A model generated the notes under the pieces. That model worked only from the letters and a program-made list of their open reading frames with translations, had not been told where the DNA came from and ran no database searches. DNA of 64,000 bases from Mercenaria mercenaria (lineage: Eukaryota; Mollusca; Bivalvia; Venerida; Veneridae). This document shows, in pieces, positions 23,575 through 36,255 of the stretch (positions are counted from its first letter, which is position 1; every line of letters begins with the position of its first letter). A program made the position numbers and the translations under genes. The stretch is from positions 45,828,001-45,892,000 of the forward strand of contig NC_069371.1 of NCBI RefSeq assembly GCF_021730395.1, written 5' to 3'.

Positions 23575-24350
23575 TATCTCGTTAAGGGGAATCGCATGAT
23601 ATATCAGACAGCATTTATCAGCTTTCTCTAAAGGAAGAATCGCAGGATATGTCAGGAAGCACTTATCAGCTTTCTCTAAAGGAAGAATCGCAGGATATGT
23701 CAGGTAGCACTTGTCAGCTTTTCCTAAAGGAAGAATCGGAGGATATATCAGACAGCATTTATCAGCTTTCTCTAAAGGAAGAATCGCAGGATATGTCAGG
23801 AAGCACTTATCAGCTTTCTCTAAAGGAAGAATCGCAGGATATATCAGGTAGCATTTATCATTTTCTTGCGAAAGGGTCAATCGGAGGATATGTCAGGCAG
23901 CACTTACCTGAGAATCACAGGTTATGTCAGGCATCATTTATCAGGTTTTGCGAAAGGATGAATTGCTGGATATGTACGGCAAGAGTTGTCAGCTTTCTCA
24001 AAAAGGAGAATCGCAAAATATGTCAAGAAGTATTAAGCAGCTTCCCCAAACGGGAGAATCACAGGTTATGTCAGGCAGCAGGTATCAGCTGTCCCGAAAG
24101 CGAGAATCGCAGAATATACCATGAAATGCAAGTCAATTTTGGAAGTAAACAGACTGGCTGCTTAAGGCATGTGGCTGCTTAATAGAGGTGACCGCTCAAG
24201 CAGGTTCAACATGTACTTATCTGCTTTCCTGAAGGGATGAATCGCAGGATATGTGAGGCAGCACTTCTCTGGATATATCAGGACTCCGAACACTTATCAA
24301 CTATCCCGAAGCTGAGAGTCGCAGGACATATCGGGTACTGAAAATAAACA
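23575..24350. repeat. 48-bp minisatellite, array 3
   Basis: About 14 copies. About 85 bp of unrelated sequence (about 24132-24215, with GGCTGCTTAATAGAGGTGAC) interrupts a late copy. The open frames at 23563-23880 (minus) and 23649-24182 (plus) are by-products of the 48-bp period. Confidence 0.88.
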
Positions 24351-25563
24351 TGTTATTCTATAACTGAATCATATAGTTATGAATGATTTAGGAGACAATA
24401 GTTATTATCTGGAACTAATGATTAGAGGAACATCTTAGGCACTGGACAATCGAGGCTGATGGTGTCGCATCGTGTTGCAGCCCGAAAAAACACATAATGA
24501 ACATAATATGTTCCACTAATTCATCACTGGAATCGATTTAAATCAATCATAATAAAATATTAAGAAAATTGATGAAAATGCGGTCTAAAGAAAATTTCAC
24601 AAATTTACCCCACCCATTCAAAATTTTATCATTTATGACGTTAAAAGTTATGAATATATGTATTTAACTAATATCGATACTTTAATATTAGGAAGAGAAA
24701 ATATGAAATTTGAACGAAAATCATTCGATTTTATGAATTCCAAATTTGCAGACTCAGGGGTTGATTTACCCCACCCACTTTCAGAGCTATGCTTACCACA
24801 AACAGCCATCATGAAATAGTAAATAAGCTTATTTTTGTTTCTATGTGAGTGTTTACATAACACTATATACATGTATGGATGTTTTGCCTATAAACTGAAA
24901 ACCTGTAACGAAAAAGAACATTTTGATGAAAAAAACTAGATTTTTGCCATTAAATTTGCACCATATATCTTGACTTCTGTGTAAGTGTTTTCAAAGCATA
25001 ACACACATTTATATAAACCGAAAATCTACAAAAAAAAAAAAAAAAAAACGAAAAAGAACATTTTGAAAAATTACTGGATTTTTAGCTATTTTATTACACA
25101 AAATTCGCGAGTTTTCAAAATGAATGAAATTATTATGAAAAAAGGCTATTTTGAATTTGGGTATGTTTTCTCAATAATTACCAAGGATAAAATCAATGGT
25201 TGGTTACTACATGCACTTAAAATAGCCCCATTGAATACAAAAGGTAGTGTTAAATCTTGGCGGCCATCTTTGATTTTCTCGGACAGCACCAGGATGCGAA
25301 ACCACCACCCTGGATTTTACTGCTTGTTGGATGTCCGGGTAATCATTTCTAGAGAATTTTTTTCTGGACCTCTCGTACACACAAGCACCCATTCAGGGAC
25401 TGGAGTATATTTAAAATATTGATTGATGCTTATATACTGTTATTTTCGAAAGTGCAGACATAAGGGCGAATCACAAATTACATGAGCATGTCTGCATGCC
25501 CTTGTTTACACTCTTTTGTGACAAATTTCATGTTTAATGCTTAGATTTTCCATTATCTGTTAA

Positions 25564-26473
25564 GCCCTCAACAGACGGTAGGTTCTAGTTGTACAACACT
25601 AATTATCTCAAAGATGTACAATTTTAAAATTGTACATTTTTGACATACAGACAGTATTCCACTCCTATATAAATCACAGAGTTTTACCTAGTAAACACAG
25701 TACATCAGTTACTGAAAAGAATGTAACCATTAATAACAGATATTAATATTCACTTTTTTATGTCCCATGAATTTGATTACGCATGACACAAATGAGCCAC
25801 GCCATGAGAAAACCAACATAGTGGCTTTGCGACCAGCATGGATCCAGACCAGCCTGTGCATCCGCGCAGTCTGGTCAGGATCAATGATATTTGCTTTCAA
25901 AGTCTATTGCAATTAGAGAAACAATTAGCGAACAGCATGGGCCAGACTGCGCGGATGCTGGTGGGAAACGCACTATGTTGGTTTTCTCATGGCGCGGCTC
26001 AAATCATTTAACTTTTCAGTGTCATCCTTTTTCCATTATGCATTGGAAGCCATTTTATATTCAGATTTGTGTTTATTTTTTGGGCAATTATTTCTGGAAT
26101 TTCATTCACTTGCCTCTTATCAACTAATTATTTACCAATTTGTTGCTTGTCAGCGTGGGTGGTACGTATAAGGCAAACCTTACGAAATAGAACATGTCCT
26201 AATCTGTAAGTCAAGACTTAAGATTTACGAAATCAAGGAATAGCATCGTACACATGGTTATATTTGGCTGTACATCTTAAATTTAATTGGTGTTGTACAA
26301 CAAAAAACTACCGTCTGTTGAGGGCTTTACGAAATAGAACATGTCCTAATCTGTAAGTCAAGACTTAAGATTTACGGAATCAAGGAATAGCATCGTACAC
26401 ACGATAATATTTGGCTGTACATCTTAAATTTAATTGCTGTTGTACAACAAAAACCTACCGTCTGTTGATGCCT
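25564..26473. mobile_element. TTAA-flanked non-autonomous DNA transposon, nested
   Basis: About 910 bp between duplicated TTAA (25560-25563 and 26474-26477). The termini share CAACAGACGGTAGG (left) and its reverse complement (right), extending to about 60 bp of inverted repeat with GTTGTACAAC. Unit 7 shows a site without the insertion near 55545-55565. TTAA duplication is the mark of piggyBac-like (and Kolobok) elements; there is no transposase, so superfamily is inferred. It contains another MITE (25794-26000), and its right end is duplicated in tandem. Confidence 0.7.
25794..26000. mobile_element. 207-bp bivalve MITE nested in the TTAA element
   Basis: Terminal inverted repeats of 30 bp: GAGCCACGCCATGAGAAAAC at the left, mirrored by GTTTTCTCATGGCGCGGCTC at the right, with one mismatch. 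The flanking duplication is AAAT (25790-25793 and 26001-26004). The interior is itself inverted, with a CGCGCAGTCTGG-type core on the left and CCAGACTGCGCGG on the right. I recognise this as a dispersed element common in bivalve genomes. It is younger than the element it sits in. Confidence 0.85.
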
Positions 26474-26476
26474 TTA
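26181..26476 (+). repeat. 157-bp tandem duplication of the element's right end
   Basis: Two copies start at 26181 and 26338, each running from TACGAAATAGAACATGTCC through the terminal inverted repeat ending in CCGTCTGTTGA. They differ at only a few bases, so the element has two right ends in tandem. Confidence 0.85.
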
Positions 26477-26787
26477 ACAGTGCAAATGAGTGGAGATTAA
26501 GAGATATTTTGTTGTCGGTAATTGGTCTAAACACATTGGTGGTGGTCTTGTCTCTGACCGTTATAAGGCAATCCCTCTGTGTTTCCTTTATTTTTTGTTT
26601 TGTGTCCGCTGACTTTTTGCTTTACCATGTCTTTGTTTTATGTGTATATATAGATATACATTATCGCAACATCCATGCAAACACTAATGTAAGGATTAGA
26701 TATTAGATATTTGTCTATGTCTTAATCACCTTTAAATCGTTCATTGAATGATGATATAAAACGTTTTATGAATCAGGCTTATATATA

Positions 26788-27030
26788 TCCTCCGTGGTCA
26801 GTGGTTAAGTCCGATGACTTTGAATGAGTTGCCTCTTAACTCGGTGTTTAGCCCTGGTTTGTTTGTCAAATAAATGAAACTAAGCAGCAGAATTAAGGAA
26901 TATGGGTTGATACTAATTCCAGCCCACATCTGAGTTAATGTCTTGAGGGGGCAAATGGAGTCTTCTGTCGCTATTAAAACTGGAAAATCACCATATGACC
27001 TTACGTGTCGCTAAAGACCCAATTAAACAT
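26788..27030 (+). mobile_element. tRNA-derived SINE (unit 4 copy)
   Basis: TCCTCCGTGG, an A-box-like CAGTGGTTAAG, a decayed B-box, and the terminal CCATATGACCTTACGTGTCG are all present. It lies at the homologous place but is the most diverged full-length copy, in line with the older split of this unit lineage. Confidence 0.65.
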
Positions 27031-30000
27031 ACAAACAAACAGGTTAAAATGAGAAACGTTCTTAAATAGAAATAACAATTAATTGCGAGAAGCATTCTTG
27101 CCACGTTACATATGTATAAATTTCGTCTATGTTGTTAATGATACGATAATCGCGGTATTGTTTCGTCATTCAGAATAATACACAATGTCTACAGTCATAC
27201 ATGTATCATGCTAACATTATCATGCTCACCAAACTGGAAGTGTGCATCAACATTCATAAAATAGAAAAAGTGGAAAATCTACAGGTCGCCCAACACGCCA
27301 AAAACTAAAATGTTGTAGGTTCGGTATGATTGAGTCTGTGCATGGACGGTAGTAGAAATGCATGCTAACGTCCACGCCCTCTAGCCCCGGGTTGAGCAGA
27401 ACGCAACATTTGCACACGTTACAAATACTAAAAAACATTTAGAGACGTCTGCAGATGTGTTTATACGATGGTGTACATGGAACCTTAAGTAATACACAGA
27501 GTGCAATTCCACGACAAAACGGCATATGGTTTGTCTGTAAGTACGTGTGATATAACTTTTAGAGATACTGTGATGGCTCGATATAATTAGCACTGATGCC
27601 ATTAATGGGATTATGGCGTATTTATTTGGCTAGTGATCTTGAGAGTCGTTTCTTTTAATTTTGAACCGTGAAAGAAACTGCTTCAGATTTCAGCAAGTAA
27701 CGAGACACAAAATTATACATATATGTCTCGATCAAGATAATTCAACCGACCAAGCAAATATCATAACCCCCATGTCTCATTCTATTCTTATCCGAACTTG
27801 TTTGCAGTTACAGCTGACATCGTTATTTCATGTGTGTCATCCAAATATGCATGTAAATCGCTATTGTAATTGCACACATAATCAACACTATCAAAATGTT
27901 TGTTTAAGATAAGCGTCTTCATTTTAATTAAGCCTAGTTTCGCTTGATCTTGATTTTCGCCAAATTTGCTATATTTTCTGAGCAAAAAAGTAAAAAATTC
28001 TGTCAGGAACTTGTCTTACAATTGCACTACTGAAGCAGCCTTAAGTATTGTTATCATCTACAAAGATTTACATCGCTCAGAGTTACACACGGTTATTACA
28101 TTAGTCTGTTAGATGATTTTTGTCAGAAATTTGGAAACTGTTGTTACTGTATATTTTTTATGTAAAACAAAATGGCGTCATTTAAAAATCTAACGGAAAT
28201 AACTTCTCCGTATTGGCCCTGTTGTAAGAACCAATCTAAATGCTTGAATCCTGTATTGGCACTGTTTCTGTTTTTCATATAGGCCCTGATTTTCTCATAT
28301 TGGCTCAGTTGAGTTTGGTATTAGCTCAATCTGTTTCATATGACGTATAATGTATACCTAATATCGTGTCCAATATTTCATTGTTAAATAACAATCACTG
28401 ATCGTAATATTTGGAATGCTTTAAAGGTACATCCCTTGGAAACAAAGTATTTTATTGCACTTTTTGATTTTTTTACAATATTTTATTTCTTACTCTTATA
28501 GTAAGATAAGTGAATTTTCAGAAAATCTTTCAATGTCAGTGTGAAGAAAGTTTTCTTTATCTCATTAGAGGTTATAACCCTTTAAACTTTGGTCTGTACG
28601 CCAATTTTATTCCAACAAGAGCGATATTTTAAGACTTGATGTACAGTAAGTGGTGTCATATTCCCTGGCATAAGATTTGTGTGTTGTTTATTATCGTCGC
28701 TAACGGCATTTTTCCCTTGATATCATATACACAAAATTGCTTATTACGCTCTATCCATCCCCAAAGTATGCACTTTGATTTACATGCATTTAAAAGACAT
28801 AAAAATACTTTTAAGTCCATGTATAAAAAGTAGCGTCACATTCCCTGACAGTGTGTCTATAAGCTGTTGAAATTACCCAAACGGTGTTTTACATCGCATG
28901 CAAGACCGTATATTATAAAATTCGCCGTTAAGTACCGAAATCCTTTACCAATAATCCTAACTGTGCGCTAGGGCAGCCATTTTGTTACTGTTTGCCAGCT
29001 ACGTTTGCGCTCTATTGATTATCAGTGACTGAAGCAAAATATGCGCATGCGCAGTTTTGGTTTACTGTCCACGTGATGAAAGTGTTCTAAAAATACTGTC
29101 GCTTCTCGTTCTATATTAATCAATGTTTACAAAAGATAATCGTTGCAACGGCTTATAAAAGTGCAGTAGAAAATCTGCGAAAACTCGTATGTTCCCGTAA
29201 TTCTGGAAACTAGAAACTGATCAACCATTAAGTTTCATGAAAATATATGAAACCGCGGCGGCATTTTGCTTTTCGGTGATAAATTATTTACAAAATCAGA
29301 AATCAAAATGTATGGGTTAATCGCTTTAAATGAACAACTCAAGTATACTATCATGTTGTAGACATAATACAAAATGCAGATAACTAAAATATAATTTATG
29401 ACAATTCCAGTGTATTTATTTTTACATTCATGCGTTGTATATGACCACATAGTAACACTGTTCTGCTGCTGTACCGCAAAATGGTCTTTAAAATGCTTAT
29501 AAAATTTACAACGTCAAATGAGTTCTTAAGACTTCTAATATGACTGTTTTGAAATAATTTTCTTCCATAATCTAATGAAAATGGATTTCACAGGTCTGTC
29601 TTCATATCGTCTTATTATGTCAAACAGCAATATAATTATGCCGAAGTTTGGACAGTGTCGTATTATGTCAAACAGCTATGATTTTATGTCAAAGTGTGGT
29701 GTTAAAAACTTGTCCAAACAGGGTCTTATTTTGTCAGACAGCTATAAACTTTGTACAACAAAAGTCAAAACTAAAAAATGTAACACGGCTGAAAACGTGA
29801 TGGCAGTGGCTACCGTGCCGGTAAGGGAAGTAACACTGTATTCGAGTTTACTTGAAGCAGATATCCTTAAGACGATGGGAATATTTCTATACATTGTCGC
29901 AAAGCTAGTTGACTGCATCATGTCAGCTTTTTATCTATGAAGAAATATTTGCACGCGATGAAAATACAAATCCCACAGGGGTACGAAACTGAACAAGAGT

Positions 30001-30543
30001 ATTTTGAGACTTTTTCGAACATCGTAAAATGTCATCAAAGCTCTTTTAGATGTTGTCTAAAAGTGCAAGGATTTGTCTAAGGTATCTGATGTTTCTGTAT
30101 TTTAGAGCTGCTGACATAGATATTTCAGCCATATTTTAAAAATACATTTCGTACAAATGAAGTTTATTCTAAGGAAGCATGAAACGGCCATAAGTCGCTG
30201 TTATGTTTTTTTTTTAAAGTTAATTGTGCGGAAATGATACTAGTATCGCGGACAAGGTTCGACTTGAAGTGTCTCAGGACCATGTTATTCACCCTATTTT
30301 ATGTCTACATAATATTTCATCCTGTCGCCTCACTACCAACAAGATTTAAAAGTCAAGACGGTATCTTTCATACAAATAAAATGCAGGCTTATTATACATT
30401 GTATATATTCATCTTCGCTGGCAATATTGCATTTTTGTTTCTGTTGATTCAATGGTCAATTACGGAAATGTTCCGCATAGTAACAGCGAGGTATAATCTG
30501 CCTTCAAAATTATTCGTTTTCATATATTACACTAGCGTTTTAA

Positions 30544-30879
30544 GGACGTATGCTAGAATTTGGTGCGAACATTTTCCCAATAACAGAATTTCTTCAAACT
30601 TTGGATATTGAAGGACAATCATCTAAGAAACAAAAAAATGCAATAAAAATCATAGGTCGCCGGTATCGAAAAAGAGTTATCTGCCCTTGAAAACGACATT
30701 TCCCCCAAAAATGACGTTTTCAAGGGCAGATTACTCTTTTTCGAATCCGGTGACCTATAATTTTTATTGCATTTTTTTGTTTCTTAGATGATTGTCCTTC
30801 AATATCCAAAGTTTAAAGAAATTCTGTTATTGGGAAAATTTTCGCCCATCTCATATACAGGGAATTCTAGCGTACGCCT
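30544..30879. mobile_element. Palindromic TTAA element (snapback MITE)
   Basis: 336 bp forming one long hairpin: about 160-bp arms meet near 30711 with a loop of about 10 bases. It is flanked by TTAA (30540-30543 and 30880-30883). The termini share GTA(T/C)GCTAGAATT. The arms are close to identical except near the ends. Sister units read through the site (GCGTTTTAATAG at 20980). It overlaps the end of a chance open frame. Confidence 0.85.
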
Positions 30880-31101
30880 TTAATAGCGAAAAGCTTAATA
30901 AACTTAGATCTTCCTCTGATATATGTACAGCTTCCTAGAAAAGAACACATGTTCACAAAATCATTAGTTGTGCATTATATATAAAGATACATTTGCTGTG
31001 CAAAAACTGTTCTATAACTCAAATTTTCAATATTTTCCTGCCAAACCATGAAGCAACCACAGTCAGTATTTATTTCAGTCAATGAAAAGGCTAAGTTGAC
31101 G

Positions 31102-32360
31102 CTATTTGTTGTTTAACAAAACTCCACTAAACATATTCCTCTCAAGAGATGTCTCTCGCAATGCATTACCATTTGTGTCGGGCACTCTTATGTATACATT
31201 GTCATCTTTTCGTAGGTGCACAATAGCAGTGGCACTGCTGCAAAATCGCTCTGAAGAGTCATATAGAAGTGTTCCAGTTACGGCCGTAGACTCGACATAT
31301 ATCGCATAATAAGTATATCTCGTACCGGTGGCTAAGCAAAGTTGAACATTGAACAGATAGGTTCCAGCGACAGGAGCCGTGAATATCCCAGTTTTGTTAT
31401 CGTAAGAATGCGCTGAATCGTGCAGTGTTTCTGTGAAAACAATCTTGTCGCCAGACTTTGGATTGGTTGTAGATGGACTCCGTGAGCGGAATGCAACAGT
31501 TGGAATAGAAACTGAATCTGCATGAAAAAACAAACAAACAAAAATAAAACATATATGATAGACATGTTTTAAATTAACAACATAATAGTTATTGTTGTTT
31601 TTCTCTTTCACACTTCTCATAACTTTCGAATATAAACGAATAACTTATATTATATTCTGAAGTAAGCTGCTAGACATTTATGTTTCGTATGAATTTTAAA
31701 TTAAAAATGCATATAACACGTGGAATTGGACACATAGAAAAAACAATGTATTGTTAAGTATTTCATTCATGAAATTTATGATGCTTTTCTTTTCAAAATT
31801 AATTAAAAATATTTTGTCTAGCAAGACAACATTAAAATACCATGCTATTTCTCCAGTGAAAATTAATATATTGAGTTACGACATAAATCTTGGTACGTCT
31901 TTAAAGTAACCCAACTGAATACATAATACACAACTCTTGATATGACTTCATCAAATCATTTGTGAAACAGAGTGAGCATAAATATGTATGTGCATAGCGA
32001 AAGTTAAACTCAGCAAACCTTGAATAAAGAGTCAGAAAATAACTTACCTTTTAAGATTTTAAAATCTTCAGATCGGTTTTCTAATTCCAGTCTGTTTTGT
32101 TCTTTTATGCCATTGAACTCAGTTGAGAGTTTTTCTCTAAAGTTTTCCAGTTCGTTTAACGTATCCAAAGTACGCTTCTGCGTGTTCTCCATTTCCGACT
32201 TATATCTTTCCATTTGGAACTCCAAACGAATAATTTTCTCTAAAATTTGTTCTTCATAGTGAAATTTGGAGCAATGTGGCTCTCCAAAAACATTACCTTG
32301 TAGCAGAAGGATAATCAAGATAAACGTTCTGAGACTATGGACTGTCTTATAGCATTTCAT
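31102..32360 (-). CDS. C1q-4: secreted coiled-coil C1q-domain protein
   Basis: Exon 1 is 32048-32360 (donor G|GTAAGT), exon 2 is 31102-31517 (acceptor TTTTCATGCAG), and the intron is 530 nt. The 242-residue protein is unbroken. The signal peptide reads TFILIILLLQG. The C1q signature positions 132-160 are all kept. The head shares TGTLLYDSSERFCSS and IVHLRKDDNVYI with C1q-7, its closest relative. Position 231, Trp in the other copies except at this gene, is Arg (ERNMF for EWNMF), a change in a normally buried strand near the C-terminus that may affect folding. Otherwise it looks functional. Confidence 0.87.
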
Positions 32361-32448
32361 ATTTATATTTGTTTAAATGTTCCGAGTTTCTGTTAATGTT
32401 ATTATATCTGAAGTTGATACAATAGCCCTCCCTTTTCTGCTGTCTTTG

Positions 32449-32455
32449 TTTTATA
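32449..32455 (-). promoter_or_regulatory. TATA box of C1q-4
   Basis: TATAAAA on the minus strand, 89 nt upstream of the ATG. The next bases read CAAAGACAGCAGAAAAGGG, slightly changed from the family's CAGCACTAAAGGG. Confidence 0.7.
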
Positions 32456-33304
32456 CTGAACTATTTTGAGCAACATTCAATTAATGCTAATCTATAAGTA
32501 AACTCAATATAATTACACAGTGCTTATTATTATCAAAAACTGGCCGCTGGTAATTGTTCTAATTGTCTAAATAATTAGCTTGCCTGATATGTTAATACAT
32601 GCCATGCGAGGTCATATGTTTACGCCCATTGTCAGATGATTATTGTACAAACAGCCTTTGGATCTTAACTGATAACGGAAATTACTTACAAGTATGTAAT
32701 TACAATCGTAAACTGGTACTCCGACCTAACGTTTACATAGCAAAGTAATTTTTGATAAATAAGTTTCTGTCTACAGTTTTTGCAGCCTTTCCTTTTAACA
32801 TACATGTACTTTCTGTGGTGCGAAAACAGATACACTCAAAATCGGTTTAAGGTCGCCAGAATAATTGAATGTAATTATTTCGCAGACGATTAACCTCTTA
32901 CTCTTGGATAAATAACGTGACTGTATGAATCACGTTAAAACCTGCTTTTTCTATAATACATTACTTCTTAAATAATTGATACGACCAGGCAGTTCTTAAA
33001 AAGAATTCAACATACAAAAGAAACCTTGAAAACTACTTAACATCGCGAGAATTCGAATTATACTGCCAACCTGCCGAATTATCAGATTAAATATTGAATA
33101 AGTATATTATAATTAAAACAGTATTTAGCCCAATCTTTCAAGAAGAATTTTCCTTATATACAGCATACAAAGTTATAACAAAAATGTAGTTTAAATGAAA
33201 TGACATTCAATGTACTTGTTCCGACATGCAAACATTTGGGATATATTGGTTACCAGTAATTATTTATCCCGGCAGGGATACCGCAGTATCGAGTATCACC
33301 TAAT
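32456..33304. other. Conserved 5' flank (unit 4)
   Basis: Non-coding. Empty foldback site near 32692. Nothing else seen. Confidence 0.6.
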
Positions 33305-34040
33305 ACTTATTCCGCTAAGGGGAATAGCATGATATATCAGATAGCATTTATCAGCTTTGTCTAAAGGAAGAAGTGGAGGATATGTAAGATAGCACTTATC
33401 AGCTTTCTCTAAAGGAAGAATTGCAAGATATGTCAGGAAGCACTTATCAGCTTTCTCTAAAGGAAGAATCGGAGGATATGTCAGGAATCACTTATCAGCT
33501 TTCTCTAAAGTAAGAATCGAAGGATATGTAAGGAAGCACTTATCAGCTTTCTCTAAAGGAAGAATTGCAAGATATGTCAGGAAGCACTTATCAGCTTTCT
33601 CGAAAGGGCCAATGGAAGGATATGTTAGGCAGCACTTATTAGCTTTCCCGAAAGGTTGAATTGCTGGATATGTCTAGCAACAGCTGTCAGCTTTGTCGAA
33701 AGAGAGAATCACAGGATATGTTTGGTAGCACTTATCAGCTCTTACGAAAGGGTCAGTCGGGGATATGTCAAGCAGCACTTACCTGAGAATCACAGGTTAT
33801 GTCAGGCATCACTTATCAGCTTTCTCGAAAGGGTGAATTTCTTGATATGTACGGCAAGTTTTGTCAGCTTTCACAAATAGGAGAAAACAAAATATGTCAC
33901 GAAGTATTAGGCAGCTTACCCGCAAGGGAGAATCACATATTAGGTCAGGAAGCACGTATCAGGTTTCCCGAAAGAGTGAATCGCAGGATATTTCAGACAA
34001 CACTTACCAGCTTCCTCAAAACGCAGAATCGCAGAATATA
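33305..34040. repeat. 48-bp minisatellite, array 4
   Basis: About 15 copies, uniform at the left and diverged at the right. It ends abruptly at GAATATATAAGGTAACC, where it runs straight into the middle of a SINE, unlike the other arrays, which continue into a tail with TATGTGAGGCAGCACTTA. Confidence 0.88.
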
Positions 34041-34170
34041 TAAGGTAACCAGCAGAATTACCCAATGTGTGATGTGGTAGCAAGGTTTCCGCCATACCTG
34101 GAGCGGGGGGCACATGGCGTATTCCTTCACCATTAAAACAAAAAAGTCACCATATGACCGCGTAGAACAA
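34041..34170 (+). mobile_element. tRNA-derived SINE, 3' half only (unit 5)
   Basis: From AAGGTAACCAGCAGAATTAC to CCATATGACC. The 5' tRNA-like half is missing because the minisatellite is fused to it; in unit 2 about 1.7 kb separates these two points. Confidence 0.7.
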
Positions 34171-34699
34171 ACTAACGCATTAAAATGAGAAATATTCTTT
34201 CATAGATTAGTTATTTGCCAGAAGTATCTATGCAACGCTATAAATTTGTTGTTGTTAATGAGACGATAATTTCAGTACTTTCATGTCATTAATTATACAA
34301 AATTATACAAAATGCCGATACTCATATCACGAAACACTAACAGAAAGTGTTCGTCAAAATTCATGTCTGATTCAGTATCATTTTTACATCAAAGATAATT
34401 CTCATCACTTACACAAGAGAACGTTATAAAAATATCATTTGCAAGCATTGAAAACCAAGATGACTGCAGCCATATATGCTACGTAACATAATATTATATG
34501 TATATAGTTCAAATATGAATTTCTGATATCATAAAAGAAATAAACTATTTATTTTACCTGCCAAATATACTTACTATGATGAGAACGCATTTTTAACTTA
34601 TTTTCATTTTTGCCTAAAAAATGTTAAAACAAGGTTTACCTTTAATCGCATGTAAGAAATTATATAAACAATCATTTAGGCAATAAAGATATCAAACAA

Positions 34700-34970
34700 T
34701 TTAAGCGTAGCCCGCGAGTATCGCGTGCATGCCTGTACCCGTGTATTTCCTGATTTTTGTTTTAATTGAAAACAATTTATTGAGTAAAAGTGTTTTATTT
34801 ACTTATATGACAAAACGTCGTGTTTTACAAAAATGAATAACTGAACAAGACGGCACTGTTTGAATCAACCTTCGCGGAGACATATTTTCAAACAATCATC
34901 CCTGCCTCCAAACAAATCACATGACGTTGGTAAAACCACGTGATAGTAATGATGGCGACACGCTTGATAA
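34700..34970. promoter_or_regulatory. CpG-rich conserved spacer block (unit 5)
   Basis: GCCCGCGAGTATCGCGTGC near 34709, and CACGTGATAG with ATGGCGACACGC near 34938-34963. Same block as in units 1, 2 and 6. Confidence 0.35.
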
Positions 34971-35280
34971 CGGTTGTATAACAAACGCTTGCTATAATAT
35001 AATTTAGTTTTATTGTATTATTTTTTTTAGTTTTTACCCATATTACTAGAAAATATATAATATCTAACTACTGAAATATAAACTGTATACAACAAAATCA
35101 ACTCTAAAGAATAAATAACATAGCTAAAAATGAGTTGTAGTGTCTATTGTACTGGAAATGGGAAGTCACACTGTATTTGAGTTTGTGTTTGAATCGTATA
35201 CCCTTACGACGACGGGAACGTTTCTATAAAATCTCGCAAAGCATACATATGTTTTTCAAAACACAGAAAATGACCCTTAA

Positions 35281-36255
35281 GGTTAAAGGTCAGTAATTCA
35301 AATACTTCTTTGTTTCATATAAAAAACGACAACTTCATGTCGTCTTTACGTATCTTTAGAGAACATCACTTTTTCCTACACCTATTTCTCATGAAAGTTC
35401 TATCACAAATTAACGAAACAATGAAAAGAAAAAAGGGGGTTGAATAGTTCCTAGTGAAATGCCAGTCAGTTGTGGTCTGTTACCCTAAAAATGGCGCATA
35501 TTTGCTCTCCTCCGCGCAATAAAGACCTACTTCCGGTTTGGATCTGCAAAACTTGCCATGTGGGTTGTGTGAACATGAAAACCGTCTCATTTCATGCAGA
35601 ATGTAGTCTAGTAGCGAAAAAGTGTGATTAAAGCACTCGTTCTACACGAATTTGCGCAAAAATTGGAAAATTAGGATCTATTTATTATGGACTTCTTTCG
35701 ACTACACCACGGAAGCACATTTTTCGACCGAATTACTGACCTTTTTCCTATCAGAAATGTTTCTTATCAAATTTCACACCATTTTCATCTCTATTGCCAA
35801 GAAAGATGTAATACCAAACATATTGCCAAGTTGCATTGTGAAATTTCGAGATTTTAGAGAAATATAGACATTTAATAGAAGCCACCCCTTCCCAATTACA
35901 GGGCTAAATTTTGGCCCTATGGTCCTTTTATTGTATATTTTGGTAAAAGTTTCACTTGTTTGCATTATTTTTCACTGGGATTCTGAAATATTTTTCATTC
36001 CGCCATGAACAAGACCCAGAAGGATGCATTTTGTGCATTTTCTGACATTCTGGAGACAAAACATTGGCTTTTTAATCCCAGAAATCGGTGCTGAAATAGG
36101 CGCATCTATATAAAATAAGGTTAAAATTCAAACTTTTTCAAATTTCATTATTATTTTGCATCGGAAACACTCTTTTATATCATATACAACCGATTTATGA
36201 CTATTAAGACTAATTGCGATGTGTTTCGAGAAGAGTCTTATTTCAGCTCTTTGTC
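35281..36255. mobile_element. Unclassified ~970-bp insertion in unit 5
   Basis: Units 1 and 6 run from AAAATGAC to CAGCTTTTCCCGGAAG without this sequence. It contains a 15-bp inverted pair, AAAGGTCAGTAATTC (35285-35299) and its complement (35730-35744), that could bound a smaller element of about 460 bp. The rest (about 35745-36255) is unassigned. I see no coding frame of a known family and no clean target duplication. Confidence 0.5.

Larger units (their letters stand above)
24351..31101. other. Unit 4 spacer (diverged type, shared with unit 7)
   Basis: Non-coding. It aligns with 54790-58440 of unit 7 and only distantly with the spacers of units 1, 2, 3, 5 and 6. It holds a nested TTAA element (25564-26473), a SINE (26788-27030), a local repeat of CTTATTATGTCAAACAGC-like motifs near 29611-29740, and a palindromic TTAA element (30544-30879). 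The frames at 29575-29940 and 30234-30611 are not kept in unit 7 and are not called. Confidence 0.65.

Noticed and set aside
24985-25060. The A-run near 25030 as a retroposon tail
   Set aside because: The flanking sequence aligns with unit 7 on both sides, so the run is a local expansion in an existing A-rich repeat.
25891-26171. Frames over the 207-bp MITE as coding
   Set aside because: They run through the MITE terminal inverted repeat and are chance frames.
29575-29940. 121-codon frame as a gene
   Set aside because: It begins in a short local repeat and is not kept open in the homologous part of unit 7.
30234-30611. 125-codon frame with hydrophobic stretches as a membrane protein
   Set aside because: Its end lies inside a palindromic transposon and the frame is not conserved in sister spacers.
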